Assembly (NCBI GenBank): GCA_002224055.1
Contig: AZLU01000080.1
Location: 103,548-167,547, forward strand
DNA length: 64,000 bases
From: Pezizomycotina sp. ARF18
Lineage: Eukaryota > Ascomycota
Direction of reading: 5' to 3'
The notes below the pieces were generated by a model. The model ran no database searches. It saw only the letters and a program-made list of their open reading frames with translations, and had not been told where the DNA came from. Positions within the stretch are counted from its first letter, which is position 1. Every line of letters begins with the position of its first letter. The position numbers and the translations under genes were made by a program. Shown here one piece after another: positions 1-11,826 of the stretch.

Positions 1-2036
1 CGAAATACGGCTCCTTCTTCCAGCTGCTCTTCTTCAACAGGTTCTGGGGAGCTGGGTCACCGTAGATATCATCATCATCGTAGCCTGCGCCTTCGGCTGT
101 ATCCTCGCAAGCGTGATCATCGTCGCTGTCCGTATCCCTATGTCTATAACTGCTTGGTATCTTTGGAGGAGGAGCTGTCTAGCAGTGTCCAACTTTGAAT
201 CCTCATTCACTTCCCTCCATAAGCTTCCTCTTCGCCGCGCGACTTCCAGGCTTCGAATGTTCGCCGCGGTCTGTTAGACTATACTTGCATGCTGGAGCAA
301 CGTCGACCAAGCAGTTCTCACATCATCAGCTTCCGGCTGCCCCGCTGAGGGCTCCTTCCACTCGAGGAATTCCTCCGCTGCTTGGGCGTCGCGATACTTC
401 CTCGGCAGGCGGTTCTTGTTGAGCCAGCCGGCGTCTCCGAGCGCAGCAAGATGTTCGTCAGTTTGAGTTTTAGCTAAGGCGTGGCGCTTCATAAAACTAC
501 TGATGTCGGGAAATGTTCGAGAACAGTCCTTGACCGGATATGGGAACGTTTTCGTAATTGACGTAGCTTTGGTCTTGTTCATGGCACGGATCTGGGTTTC
601 GTGCGGCTGGTGGAAGCCTGTGGATAAATGGCGTCGCTGATCCCACCTTCACCTCCTTTTCGCAACGCCATTAGTGTTCCGGATATCCTTCTCCAGGAGT
701 AAAAGCTGACATACGGTAGAAGCCCTGCCGCCATGGCGGCGGACTCCAAGGATGTTGTCAAACTTCCGCTGCCCATGGCTTGTATTGGTTTTAAGGGAGC
801 TCCGCGGGGCCCCCGCTTAACGAAGACAGGCTGTTTCTTCCCAGCTTCGGTGATCGGGAGCGTATGCAACTCAGAAAGAAGGAACGGTCGAAAATTCCTG
901 GTATACATGCTTTTCTCCTTGTACTCGTTCATATAAGTTTGAACTTCCTCGGGGCCGTATACTTGGTTTATCTTCCTACGTATCAGGTCCATGTCGACGA
1001 TATCCCTAGGAAGGCCAGCGCCATCGCCCGGTGGGGAACCGATAACGAGATATCCTCGGATGGGGCGGCGGCGACGGTAAAACGCAACAGGTCAGTGTTA
1101 TTTATATTGTAGTCTTCTCAGATGATGTTTTGGCTTAGTTAAATCAAGAACAAGAGGCAAGAAACGAAGGGTGAATCAAAAATACAAGAAAGAAACCACC
1201 AAGAAGCGACCAAGGAAACAGCATGCGTGGAAGCAGAGTTGCCGACTAACCTTGGGATTTATAGTGGTGTAACGTGACGCAGTTGCGCAGCGTCTTGCCA
1301 TCCTCCAGGAAGCCAATTTCGTTGTCCGCCCATATGAAGCACTCGTCCTCGCCGGCATCCGGGTGGCGCGCGAGTGTTCCGCAAATAAACGCGTAGCACC
1401 AAGCCAGGTGCTGCTGATCTCCGTTCTCTGGGTATAGTGCATGTTCCATTCGTAATCCATCTGCGAAGAGAAGGTATATGAGGTCTGTCCTGGACAGGTA
1501 GATCTTTGGGTCCCCATCTTTTTGGGTTCGAAGATTGAATTCTCTGCATGCGTGATAGAGTCCTTCCGATAACGCCTTTAACCTCGGATACATCCAAGTT
1601 GTAGCGTTTGGGTCTGCTCTTGGACAGCATACCTGCCATGATGCTCTGGTACCGTTCGTATACTGTCGAAAACATTGGCTTGGAATGACGACGGCTTCGG
1701 GTACAATTTTTTACGTGACATACTTCATGTAGAATCTACATAACAGAGCCGCGTTCTCGGTGTTACCCACACACTCTTCGTCGCCGATATCCATTTCCTC
1801 TTCTTCAGCTATTCCGCTATGCCGGAGAAAAACGATGACACATTTTTTTGAACTCCTCCCAATGATTTGCCCGTGTATGTCGTGTCCTCTTCGAGAGATT
1901 CTCAAAGTCAATGGACAACTCGGAAACTTTGATTGTTCTTTTAACGAACTTGCATATGTTTCGTCTGTCGGGTTTTCAATGGCGAAGTTGAGTTCCTCCG
2001 GAACCGTTGCCCTCCGAGCCGTCTTTTGTTTGGCAT
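1..2036 (-). CDS. DUF3435 tyrosine-recombinase-like protein (captain type), partial, frameshifted
   Basis: Several minus-strand frames join into one protein. Near 2030-1915 comes NFAIENPTDETYASSL, then RHTRANHWEEFKKMC near 1860, a core-binding-like segment. MFSTVYERYQSIMAGMLSKS starts at 1675. The frame 1593-1246 holds SRTDLIYLLFADGL and CGTLARHPDAG, which fall where DUF3435 proteins carry the TGaRPG region of the catalytic domain. The frame 992-579 ends in LPYVSFYSWRRISGTL, matching the family's C-terminal Y-x-x-R-R motif. Frames 582-274 and an acidic tail (DYDDDD-like) continue past base 1. Known: DUF3435 proteins are fungal tyrosine recombinases, and some mobilise giant Starship elements. 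Inferred: this is such a gene, either broken or carrying sequencing indels, since at least five frame changes are needed. The active-site tyrosine cannot be placed. A captain in this orientation would have its cargo left of the window. Confidence 0.65.
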
Positions 2037-3879
2037 TTCGTGAAGGGTTAGATGAATATTAGCTGTCGCAGCCAGGAAAAGGGTTATAGTTGGCCCAAAG
2101 CCCTGCGTCTCCACAGCTAGACGATGAAATAGAGATGGCTATAGCTGCTGATAATGTGGAAGAGCAATGCTCCAGAGTTAGTGACGGATGGAAGGGGAGA
2201 AGAAGAAAAAAAAAAAGCGAAAAGAAAAAGAAAAAAATTCACACTTTGATCAACAAGGTAAAGAAAAAGCGCAGCTACGCCTTCGCGAAATCCAGACTTT
2301 ATTTTGATAAATAAACGCAGGCTAACGGGAACGGAAGCTAAGGTAGCTTTGTGAAGGAACCCGAGTGGTGGGAGGGTGGACCTTCCGAATAAAAGATTGT
2401 GTTCTTCTTCTTTATCCGAGTATAAATTTGATAAAGGTAAGAAGGCGTAAATAAGAATTGGGGTTTAGATAGGTTTCCGAAGCTGGATCGACGAAATGAG
2501 GGATGCCGGAAGAGAAGTGTGCGCTTTTGCTCTTTCTCCTTGGTGATGGGTGTGAGGGGAAATAGAATGCAGAGAGATGAGATCGTCACTTCCCTACAAG
2601 TCGACTTCAGAGAAGGAAAGACTGGGTTAGCCCGCAAACACTGAGGGGAACAAAGTTCAGATACAGTCTGTTCAAGGAATGACGATAATGATGGATTGAG
2701 ACTGTTTGAAAGGGTGCACGGTAAAGTAAATATTGCCTTATCATGACTGCTTTTGCTGGCCTGTTTCGTTCTGCTTTCTTCGTCTGGCTCTCGTTTGTCT
2801 CCCTCTGCCTCTCTCCTCTTTCTTTCTTTCTTTTTTTTTTTTTTTTTTTTTATTTTTTTAGTATACACCTCGAGGACTGATTTGTCTACCGTATGGATTT
2901 TAGTACATGAAGATTAAAAAAAAAAGTTCTTTTTATTTTATTTTATTTGTTTTTATCTTATTTTAATTAATTAATTATTGATTATCTATTTTTTGGAAGT
3001 AAAGTAGTAACTTAGCAATTTCTCAATTTGACAAAACCCTTTCTTTTTTCTGTCTGGCTGCTGCTTATATCCTTACTTGATTTTCGTTTTTACCCCCATT
3101 CCCTCTCCATACATCTATTCTCACTCCTAGAGAGTACTCTTGTTTTCTATCGGCTGCGAACTTGTAATTTCTGGTCAACCTGGTCGATCGTTTCATTCCT
3201 TTGTCGTTCTCCTCTACGGACCTCAAAGCTATTGACTTTGCAACCTCACGATATCTACTTCTTGAAACTGCCATCTCCATAATTTTCGCCTTCCGAAATT
3301 TTCTTTAGTCGACGGCCTCCTTTAAATATAGTCCAACTACCTTTCCAACATTTGCTCCTTTACAAGGTTTAATATGTAAGTTCGCCATTACGTTGAAATC
3401 AAATTGGAAAAAGAGATATACTGAAAAAGAAGAGGGGCCTAATCGTAGCCATCAAGGTGCGAATTGAGAAAAGCCTTCCAGTATAATCAAAACGATCATT
3501 CCGTACTTTGACAATTCCAAATTTTCTCGTTGTTTTTGATTCCATCTTGTTTCCTTTCGTACACTGTCGTAGCTTCCTTTTTCCAATATCTAAAACTGGA
3601 TTTCTTCCTGAACGCGAATCTAGTGTAACCGGCGAACGCCATTCCACTTGCCGTCGACGTCCAGCAGACCTAAAACACTCAAACATCTTGCGAAATCGTA
3701 CGTCGTTTTCCATAGCCATTCGTAAAAATGTCGAATCTTCTTTTCTTCAGTAAGTTGAGACCTTGCGTGGACCCGTGAACGCATTTAAAAAAAAAAAAAA
3801 AAAACTCACCAAAAAGAAAAGAAAAACGCTATGCTACCTTTCATTGCAAGTTGAACTCATAATACCTCTAATATATAAG

Positions 3880-3912
<33 letters not shown>

Positions 3913-4331
3913 TAATTTCTTGGAATTCAGAATACCTTTTTCTTACATCAATATCTCTCTTAATTCTTGGAGATTCAATAACTCATCGACGCGTTTGAAG
4001 ACCGCTCACATGTGGGTAGTTGTGTTTCATTTCCCTCGACATAAAAGCAACTCCAAATGAATACTTGATGTTGGTGACCGACACCTCTCCAAGCGAATCA
4101 TATATTGACCACTGACAAAAGAACATTTGCTTTATTTCGCGATTTCTTTCTGTTTGCCTCGCTCTGTTTCTTGTTTTTCTTTTTTTGCTTTCTTCCCCTC
4201 TCTCTCTGGGCATTTTTCATTTCCCTTATCATTCAGACTTTCTACTTCTTCCTTACCACTATCATAATTAGCCAGGCAGCACGAATTCGGTGTTGTCATG
4301 CTCGAGAATTGCCGCCAGGTTACTGACACAC
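2037..4331. other. Intergenic, AT-rich, no gene recognised
   Basis: Open frames here are low-complexity. A Lys/Glu-rich minus frame at 2338-2868 comes from a T-rich run near 2830-2855. Frames at 3028-3280 lie in pyrimidine-rich sequence typical of fungal upstream regions. An A-run lies at 3787-3804 and a TA/TG microsatellite at 3881-3912. I see no conserved protein or RNA. Confidence 0.5.
3881..3912. repeat. (TA)n(TG)n dinucleotide microsatellite
   Basis: Four to five TA units run directly into about 12 TG units. It lies in non-coding AT-rich DNA. Confidence 0.95.
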
Positions 4332-5519
4332 AGAAACTCCAGAGAACTCCGAGGACTTTTCTATTGCTAAAGCTGGTCCAAAGATTTCTGCGTCTCCGAA
4401 ATGGGCTGACGATGGCGACTTGACCAAGTATAGTAGTGCGCTAATGATCGGTCTTGACCGGCGCATGAAAACTATTGCGGAGTTGATATGGCATATTCTG
4501 AGGCTGGAGAGTGGCGCGGAAAAGGTCGCGAAGCTGTCCGCGCCGGGAAACAGCACAACTCTAACGAGTATGACGGTGCCCGAGCTCCTCGTGATCGGGA
4601 GGGAGATTACACGAGTCATAGAGCTATGGCCGGCGATACCTGACCGCGTAAGCCTTTTCACTCCCCTCCCCCTTTCTCCAATTGTGTGGTATCAAACATG
4701 TACGGGATAATATCATCCACTTTCTCTTTCGACGCGAGCGACTCTCTGACCCCCTTTTTTTTTTCTTCTTTCTCTCCTTGCTAGTCCGAAGCCGCGGCTA
4801 CTGTAACTGGTAGACAAATGGATACCGTTGTCTCCCTCGCGTGTATCATCGTTGGGATTTTATACAGCATACGGGACAGGAACGGTCAGGAGATCCTCTC
4901 CGAGAGGTTCAAGGAAAGGGATAACATATGGGAGACTGAAGAGGTGTGGCCGAAGATGCCCCCACTCGGGAAGGCTTATAAAATTAGCAGAATCACTCCG
5001 AAAATCCGTTCGAAACGTTTGGTTAAATACCGCACCACAAAAGGGATCTTCTCACCAATCACGCTCAAACCTCCAAAGGGCGCAAAATAAAGGCCGCGGC
5101 GGATTTCACCGACGCTGAAGTTGCTTCAATGACATCGCGAGCTCCTTCCTCTAGACGCATTCCGCTTTCGGCGAAGTCCACCAACAAAGGCTTAAGGCTG
5201 TGAGCTCACACGGACCGAAATCTAAACGTCCGCGGAGTACTACTGCAACGCGAGCAGGTTCTGATGCCGCGGATGAAACCGACGAAGATGCAGATGTGGA
5301 TGAGGACGATGAAGAGGAGGAGGCAGAGGATGAAGAGGAAGACTCGTCCCCAAGCAATGATGATGACTGCAGGGACCGCGATGGTACCGATGAAGATGCT
5401 GCTGGAACGGGTAACCATGCCAATTCGGAAACAGAAAACACTTTGCGGCGCAGATCTCTTCGAACAGTAAAGCAAAGAAAGTCCCGGTGTACTGTTTCGG
5501 TTCCGAGGATGACGAATAG
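4332..5519 (+). CDS. Uncharacterised protein with an acidic C-terminal region, at least one intron
   Basis: I do not recognise the family. An acceptor-like acacacag precedes an open frame from about 4340, with ENSEDFSIAKAGPKIS, then MKTIAELIWHILRLESGAEK and MTVPELLVIGREITRVIELW. It breaks at a GTAAGC donor (about 4650) and resumes after ttgctag at 4783 with SEAAATVTGRQMDTVVSLAC, so the frame is kept across a plausible intron of about 135 nt. A frameshift near 5090-5200 leads into a basic stretch (GPKSKRPRST) and a strongly acidic run of Asp/Glu (5270-5340). The most natural end is KKVPVYCFGSEDDE followed by TAG at 5517-5519. The basic-acidic tail suggests a nuclear protein, but that is only inference. 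The true start lies upstream of 4332 and was not identified. Confidence 0.5.
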
Positions 5520-6039
5520 GTATCTCTTTTGCCCTTCGGATACGACATGCACTTCATTTCTACTCTACTCTACATAAAAAGACCTCCTTCCTTTCATTCT
5601 AGGATTTATCAGATAGAAATTCTTTTTGCAACTAGTTGGAGCTTAATATAAACAATGATCTTATCATTTGGGCATGGAAGTACATCACGGCCGTGTGAGT
5701 TAATACTAAGATGAAATTAGTATAATGTTTTCAGATTTTGGTTTAAATCACAAACCGGTCAACCGTACGCCTATATAACCTAACAACAGGCCGTCTGAGC
5801 AATACACGACGCTCTCATTAAGAATGAAGTGACTAGTACTTTTGGTAAAAAAAAATAAAAAGGGCTCGGGTGAAGCCATGAGATAAAATACGTCACTAGC
5901 GCTGTAAGAATGAAAAACGCACTATCATAAACAGGGTATAGTAATGGTATCGAATATTTAAACTCCTGATAGAATCTCCGAATGAAAACTGTTTCAATGA
6001 AAAGGAAAAGCAGAGAGAAAATCCAAAAACTACCAATCA
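5520..6039. other. Intergenic, nothing recognised
   Basis: AT-rich spacer between two genes whose 3' ends face each other. The minus-strand frame at 5780-6040 is Phe/Ile/Leu-rich from AT composition and shows no domain. Confidence 0.5.
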
Positions 6040-6900
6040 TCAGAATAGATATTCGCTTTCGTGCATTATCCCGTGGCGCGCCCGATCTTCGTCTGGTGTG
6101 TAATGGTCCCTGCGCTCCAAGTGGCGGGCAAGACCTTTCGCTCCGATAAATTTAAGGTAGGCTATTCTGCACTCGTTAAGCGATCTTCCGAATGTATTGA
6201 TTCTGTAAAAGTCGCAGAGCTCTTCCACATCCTCCGCTACATTCGTAAGATATATGTTAGTAACCCGTATAATCTGCATATCCTAATCGTGTTCCGTCTT
6301 CCTTTTTTCTTTTCTTTTCTTTTTTTTTTCCTCAGAAGAAGGAATATTGTAGCTCACCCGGCATGTACATAAGCTGGTTCCAGTCGTCCGGGGAAAGTCT
6401 ACTGGCCGCCCGGCGTCCATCATAGTCATTTATCAGGATCGGCCTGAGCAAGCCGTTTGAATAACGGTTGAATTCCCTCGCCCTGTTGTTGTACTCCGAA
6501 GCGGAAACGTATGCATACCCCGCTGAACGAGGGACCGGACGGTTACTACCGCTGCTGGTGGGGTTCTCGGTGTTGAGGTGGCATGTGTTTGAGACGGACG
6601 CCTGAAAAAATTCCGGAAGGGATTTTGGTGCATCTGCTGGAAGCTGGTCGGTATGCATACTGCAGGTCATTCCGCTGTCCTGGCAACTGCCCTCGTGCTG
6701 ATTATATCCGGATCCCAAGAGCTGTTACTTCTCCGCGAATGGCTCGACATTGGGAATGAAGGATACGAAGAATATGAATTTCGCGGTGTGGTAAATGCTG
6801 AGTACGACGAGAAAGGATTTGGAGTCGCGCTAGTTGCAAAGCTGAACGGTGTCGGTGGCCTTGGAGGCAAGAAAGCGTTTGCAAAGTTGGCGTTGAACAT
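6040..6900 (-). CDS. Uncharacterised protein, two exons, disordered Ser/Pro-rich N-terminus
   Basis: The probable start is ATG at 6900, opening MFNANFANAFLPPRPPTPF and a Ser/Pro/Tyr-rich segment. One frame change near 6715 (TCTTGGGATCC) is needed to enter GSGYNQHEGSCQDSGMTC. Exon 1 then runs to 6358 through SASEYNNRAREFNRYSNG and LSPDDWNQLMYMP. A 121-nt intron (6237-6357) has GTGAGC, a consensus TACTAAC branch point and TAG. Exon 2 continues in frame with AEDVEELCDFYRINTFGRS and ends at 6040. The splice signals make this a real gene. I do not recognise the product, and no membrane segment is visible. A plus-strand frame at 6653-6943 overlaps the N-terminal part but has no intron support. Confidence 0.55.
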
Positions 6901-7907
6901 CTTAACTATTAGTGATCATGTTAACAGCTGCTTAAGTATCTAGATTTGATAAACGTGCAAGATATTGCTTCATGTGTATTGGGCCTAAAGTTGGGCTTTG
7001 AAGAATTTCGTTACCTTAACGTATCGAAAGTATTTTTCTTTAGCTCGTTGCTATTTTAGAAAAGTATCAGCTCTGAGATCTGATTCTCTTTTGCTGACCC
7101 ATTCATCCAGAGGTCTTGGAAGTATCTGAAGCTTGAGACGAGTTGTTGCAAGACGTTGGTTGAACGCAATGAAACCCGTTTCACCACCACCACAAAAGCT
7201 TCTAGAAAGAAATTGTGACAGCCCAACTACCTTCCAACCCACCGTAAGCTTTCTCAGGCGAGATTTTTTTCCATTTGAATAAGACTATGTAGCTGTCAGA
7301 GAAATAACTGAGGAAAATAGAGCAGGATAGAAGGCAGAGACTGACGATGCTCATAATAAATATCGCCAGTTGCAAAATCGTCTCCGTCATAACGTAGAGA
7401 AAAGAAAGAACTGTGAAATATCAAATGATGCTATAAGTCTCCAAACTCACATCTATTGTTGCAAAAAATGTGCGAGTCTTCACCGAAGTTGAGCACATAA
7501 CGGTATAACGGCCGAACGTTTGCCCCGCATTGTTTGGTCGGATGATTTGTATTTGCGGCATAGAGAAATTCTGCGATGAGATAGTGAAGAAAAAAAACTA
7601 CAATCGGGGGTTTGCAAACGCTTGCTTCTCGGTCTAGTGGGAAGTTTAGGTAGTAGATATCTGAAGTCGACTCTGAGTCGGAGGGGGCGCCCGGAATTGT
7701 CATCCAGGTGCCATGACTTGATCGAATCTTTCACTCGTCGAGATCGAGCGGAAAGTAAGGTAGCATTTGCGTAAGTAGTTCACTCCAATAACGCCACAAA
7801 CTTGGTATTGATACTTGAGCTTTGCTTAAGAACTTTCGAAGTATCATTTACGGCAAAGGAAAAAACAAGCAGTATACTTTAAAAGCCGGCTCGTTAGCCA
7901 TCTATCT

Positions 7908-7941
<34 letters not shown>

Positions 7942-9719
7942 GGGTTTGCAACGACAAACGGTATTGATAGCTACTAGTATCCGTACGTTTACCTCCATTT
8001 TCACCAGCTCAGAGCGCTGCAGGTTTAGCCTACGGAGATATAGAATTGGCTAAAATGTGCATGAGCACGTTTTAGTAGGGATGCATCGATGTAGCGCTTT
8101 GAAAGCTCTGAAAATGATTCGAGAACAATGTGATGATCAATGTCGGTGCAACACTGTGAAGGGAAAAACTTCATGGGTGGCCATGGGGTGAAAGACATGG
8201 GACAGGGTCGTTTAGATTGAAATATGAGGCGTTGCACGTATAGCGAATCGACTACTTACATCTCAAGCTAAAATTCTGGGGCTAAAGGATTGATCCATCT
8301 TGCACTTAGAATATGCCTTTCATAGCCATAAACTAACTTGAAGATGGGTTCCCGGGCTCCGAGACCGCTGCTTAATTAAAAATTGGAACCCGGAATTTCG
8401 AATGTAAATGTCGCGATAACGAAGAGCCCAAAAAAAATAATAAAAAAAATAACGAGGGAAAAACCTATCATGGAGCAGTATGCATCTGTGTCAAACCAGG
8501 GTTGAGGTGAAGAAAAACCTGGCTATCATCCCAGTAGATGTCTACCGTTCATTTCGAGGCGCCACAGGAAAGCCTTTCCGGGTGTTGCACCAGGATGATA
8601 TATATTGTGAGTCGGCTTTTTGACAAAGCTATAGGCTAAATAATTTGTCGGTTGTTTTACACGATCTTTAACCGTATTGACATTGAGCCACCATCGGTTG
8701 AATCTCATTGTCTTCCGATAGCGGGGGGAAAACAGCTTCGATTCGACATTTCTTGGAAAATATGTTGATGGTCGGATAGCAATGGTAAGCGCGCGGATTA
8801 ACTACTAGGCTCTGAGAAGCAAGTTACACAGAACATCGCTGTCAAGTCCTTCCGCAATTTTATTATTGTCACTATTTCCCCCCCTCCAAGAGAATATCAC
8901 AAATGGGGCAATCGTATTATAAAAGCCTTTGAAGTGTCAGATTTCGTTCAAAGTTCGTACGGATGAAGCAGCAAGACTTTGATCTCATGTGTGAAGCTGA
9001 TCCGGATCGATTGCCTGTGTAGTCAGAAATTGATCTATTCTATTTTACAACACTTATTTTAAAAGTTTAGATGGCTTATGTTAAAGAGCCGAAAATCTAT
9101 ACTGCGAAAAAAGGACCTATCTACCATGCAGTAAAGTAAAGGAGAGCTTGCTGACTGTTTTGACCAACTAAAGATATTTCTATATACTGTTATCTAATTC
9201 CAAACTGGTGAAGCGAAGTATCTTGCGTCTTAATATGATCCAAAAATCTATGTGTGAGGTGTTCGTGTTATGGTCGTTATCTTCACTAACACGGGAACAT
9301 AAGTGCAGCCGTTGCATGTTAAAGCCTGGAAAGAAACCATTGAAGGAGAGGAAGGAAGGCAATCAAACCGAAAAAAAACATGATGTCTAATCTCTAACGA
9401 AGGGAATGAGAAACATTTAAAGGAAGAATAGGAATTTCAAATAAACGGTCCATGCTAAAAGATGGAATTAAGCAATGCGCAAACAAATGTATTAACAACT
9501 GGTTGTGTGTAACGTGGAGCGCTGAAACCCTGGAACGCCGATGAATAGACGGAATTTCGCAAATAAAACAGCAGGTACATGACAAACAGCAAATAAAAGG
9601 CTGTCTGAGAAAGAATGCCTTAGTACAGTGGCCGTTGGGCCAGCAACACTATTTATCAAATCAAATGTAAGGTGCAAAGGTAAGGGGAAAAAATTAGACC
9701 ACGGGAGATATTCCTTTGA
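6901..9719. other. Long gene-poor stretch
   Basis: Only short frames occur here. Minus-strand ones at 7051-7242, 7202-7390 (one hydrophobic segment), 7431-7734 and 8025-8237 cannot be joined convincingly and match no family I know. A 29-nt A-run lies at 7910-7938. One of the minus frames may belong to a decayed or heavily indel-damaged gene. I cannot support more. Confidence 0.4.
7910..7938. repeat. Poly(A) tract, about 29 nt
   Basis: Uninterrupted A-run between AT-rich flanks, one of several long homopolymers in the window. Confidence 0.9.
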
Positions 9720-10383
9720 TCAAAGGCAATGCTTGATATCGCCATACGTAGCCATTCGTAGACCGATAGTAATCGAAGTTTCTTTCGGAGTGTTTCTGTT
9801 CTCAGTAATGGTGGCTCCATTCAGATCTTGAATCGCTCGGTTGGCTGTTTCTTGGTCGGGAAGATAAACGAATACAATATGTTCGTCTCTCGATCCGATA
9901 ATAAGCGGATCCACAACGCTGCCAGTTTAAAGAACGATTAGTATAGATCTCTTCGTCTGTGAGTATAGAATAAATACACGAAAGGAAATATTCAGGGACC
10001 TACAGGCCATGCTCTTTGAAAAGCATCAAAATATCCGGGACAAGTGTTTCCCAAGCGACCCCCTCGATTGTTAAAACAACATTGCTGGGCGATAGAGCTG
10101 CATCCAGCCCTGAGAACTCCGCGTCGAGAGCCTGGCTTTCACGTTGATGTGTGAGAAGCGCGACGTACTGAAAAATACGAGAATGGCTCACAGCAGTGAG
10201 AGGGAATCCGCCGCTCTCTAGCGCTAGGACATCGTCCCAGACTTCAAACGCTGAGGTACGTTGGAGTGTCTCCTCGGAGGAAGGCATGACGATGGCGTCG
10301 AATGATATCGCTGATTCTAAAGCAGGATCTATGTCAAAAGTATTCAGCCCGTCGTGGCATAATTGGAGCGCAATGTTGGCCAT
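9720..10383 (-). CDS. Small RRM-like protein, two exons, intact
   Basis: Exon 1 runs 10383-10004, starting MANIALQLCHDGLNTF. An 85-nt intron (9919-10003; GTAGGT, TACTAAT branch point, GGCAG) splits the codon in GLVVDPL, and exon 2 ends at 9720. The spliced protein is about 190 residues with no frameshift. Its C-terminal half has the order of an RRM-like fold: a strand VVLTIEGV, a helix VPDILMLFKEHGL, then VDPLIIG, and a strand/helix HIVFVYLPDQETANRAIQDL ending in NGATI. Canonical RNP1 aromatics are weak, so RNA binding is an inference from the pattern. A longer RNA-binding protein cut short by an indel near 9720 cannot be ruled out. Confidence 0.6.
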
Positions 10384-11826
10384 TGTTTCTGTCTTTGTGT
10401 TCTGTTTAAACGAATATTTGCTTCGATTTTAAGTAACGCCTCCTAGGTTGATGTCGTCCTAAGTTTTTTTTTTTTTTTTGGGGGGGGAAGATGAAGAGAT
10501 GCCTTTGGAGTACTAAATAATATCGTTATATCTACTAGCTACTTCGTAAGGTCTAGTAGGCGGTGAGGTCAAATATATATTAACAGAACTAACCTCTTCA
10601 GCGTGTCTACTAGTCTGTGGCCGCCGTTAGCAGCAGACAATCATCATCAACATGAAAGCAAATGTTCATATCTTAGATGTTGCCTTGGATTTAGAAGTAA
10701 CTTTCGCCGTACGGAATTCCGAATGGGCCGATGGCGGCCTTCATGTGCTACCAAAAATCTTTGCACACTTCTAGAAGGGAAAAAGAAGGGCGGTCCACAT
10801 TATGGGAGAAATCTTTGTGCACCATGAGATTTTCTTTTGTGTAATAAAGCCCCCCCCCCAAGAAATAGATGAACTGATTGCCATCCTGCGTGGGGGTTCC
10901 ATGCAATTGCCTGGGGTACCGGGAAAGAAGCAGATGTTGAGAAGAAAAACCTGGGGGAGATTAAACACTGGTTCTCAACGGTCCATAGTGGTTTCAACGG
11001 CCCGCTAACATTCCTCTTTTTTCTATAGTTGTTATTTCCCTTTGTTCTAGACATTCTTTCTAGAAGAAATCAAAGGCAGAGTACACTCTGAAATGAACGT
11101 TATTAGAACAAAGGAGTAAGTAGTTAGAAAAAGAGAACTGTAACATCACATGTAAAGCGAGAGCTCCCCTCACCTCACAATGTATTTGCTTCTAGTGGCG
11201 CGCATCGCTTCTCAATCTTGCATATGTTGGAAAGAAAGGGCACAACGGTTTTCACGTCGTCTTTGAGGTCAAAAATAGTAAAGTATCTCGGGTATTTTGT
11301 AGAGAACAAGAAGGCATTGCCTTTAAGGGAACCCGAGAGCTTTGAAGTCGTCGTCAATGCATAAAGTAATTGACGAAGATAGAGAAAAGATCTCTTTAAT
11401 AGAAGCAAGAAGTTATGTTGATCATCGTCATTACTATACTCTCATTATTGCGCTTTGTACAACCGCTTCCAACTGTAAGATGCAGTTGTTGCTGTTGCTG
11501 TTCTTATTTGTTGCTGCTTTGCTGTTTTTTGTTGTTGATTTGGTGAACAAAGCGTCAAAGCGGTGAAAGAGGCTGAATGGGAAATTTTTAAGGCGACAAT
11601 AATAAAAAAAGAAAAGCAAAAAAAAAAAAAAAAGAACCCCGACCCTTAAAAAAACGTCACCTTACATTTCAACACTCACACCGTCAAAAATAATAATAAT
11701 ACGACATTTCCTCCCACGATTTCTTTCAACAACCTCTCGCTGACGCAATTGTCACGTCCACTTCATGTAACGAGCAAGCCCGCAGGACGCGCCAAACAAA
11801 GGAGAGGAAGGCAAACTGAAATCACA
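10384..11826. other. Intergenic with homopolymer junctions
   Basis: Holds a T-run followed directly by a G-run (about 10465-10487), a C-run near 10850-10859, and an A-run at 11620-11634 just upstream of the SR140-like gene. Frames at 10771-11054 and 11175-11408 have no recognisable content. The last 200 bases (T/C-rich, then AAGCCCGCAGGACGC) probably hold the promoter and 5' leader of the next gene. Confidence 0.5.

Noticed and set aside
2338-2868. 177-codon minus-strand frame with a Lys-rich N-terminus
   Set aside because: The start lies in a T-run and the rest has no domain or splice support. Composition explains it.
5206-5557. Ser-rich and hydrophobic minus-strand frames opposite the acidic run
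   Set aside because: They are the antisense of an Asp/Glu-rich coding stretch; GA-rich codons always give Ser/Phe/Leu frames on the other strand.
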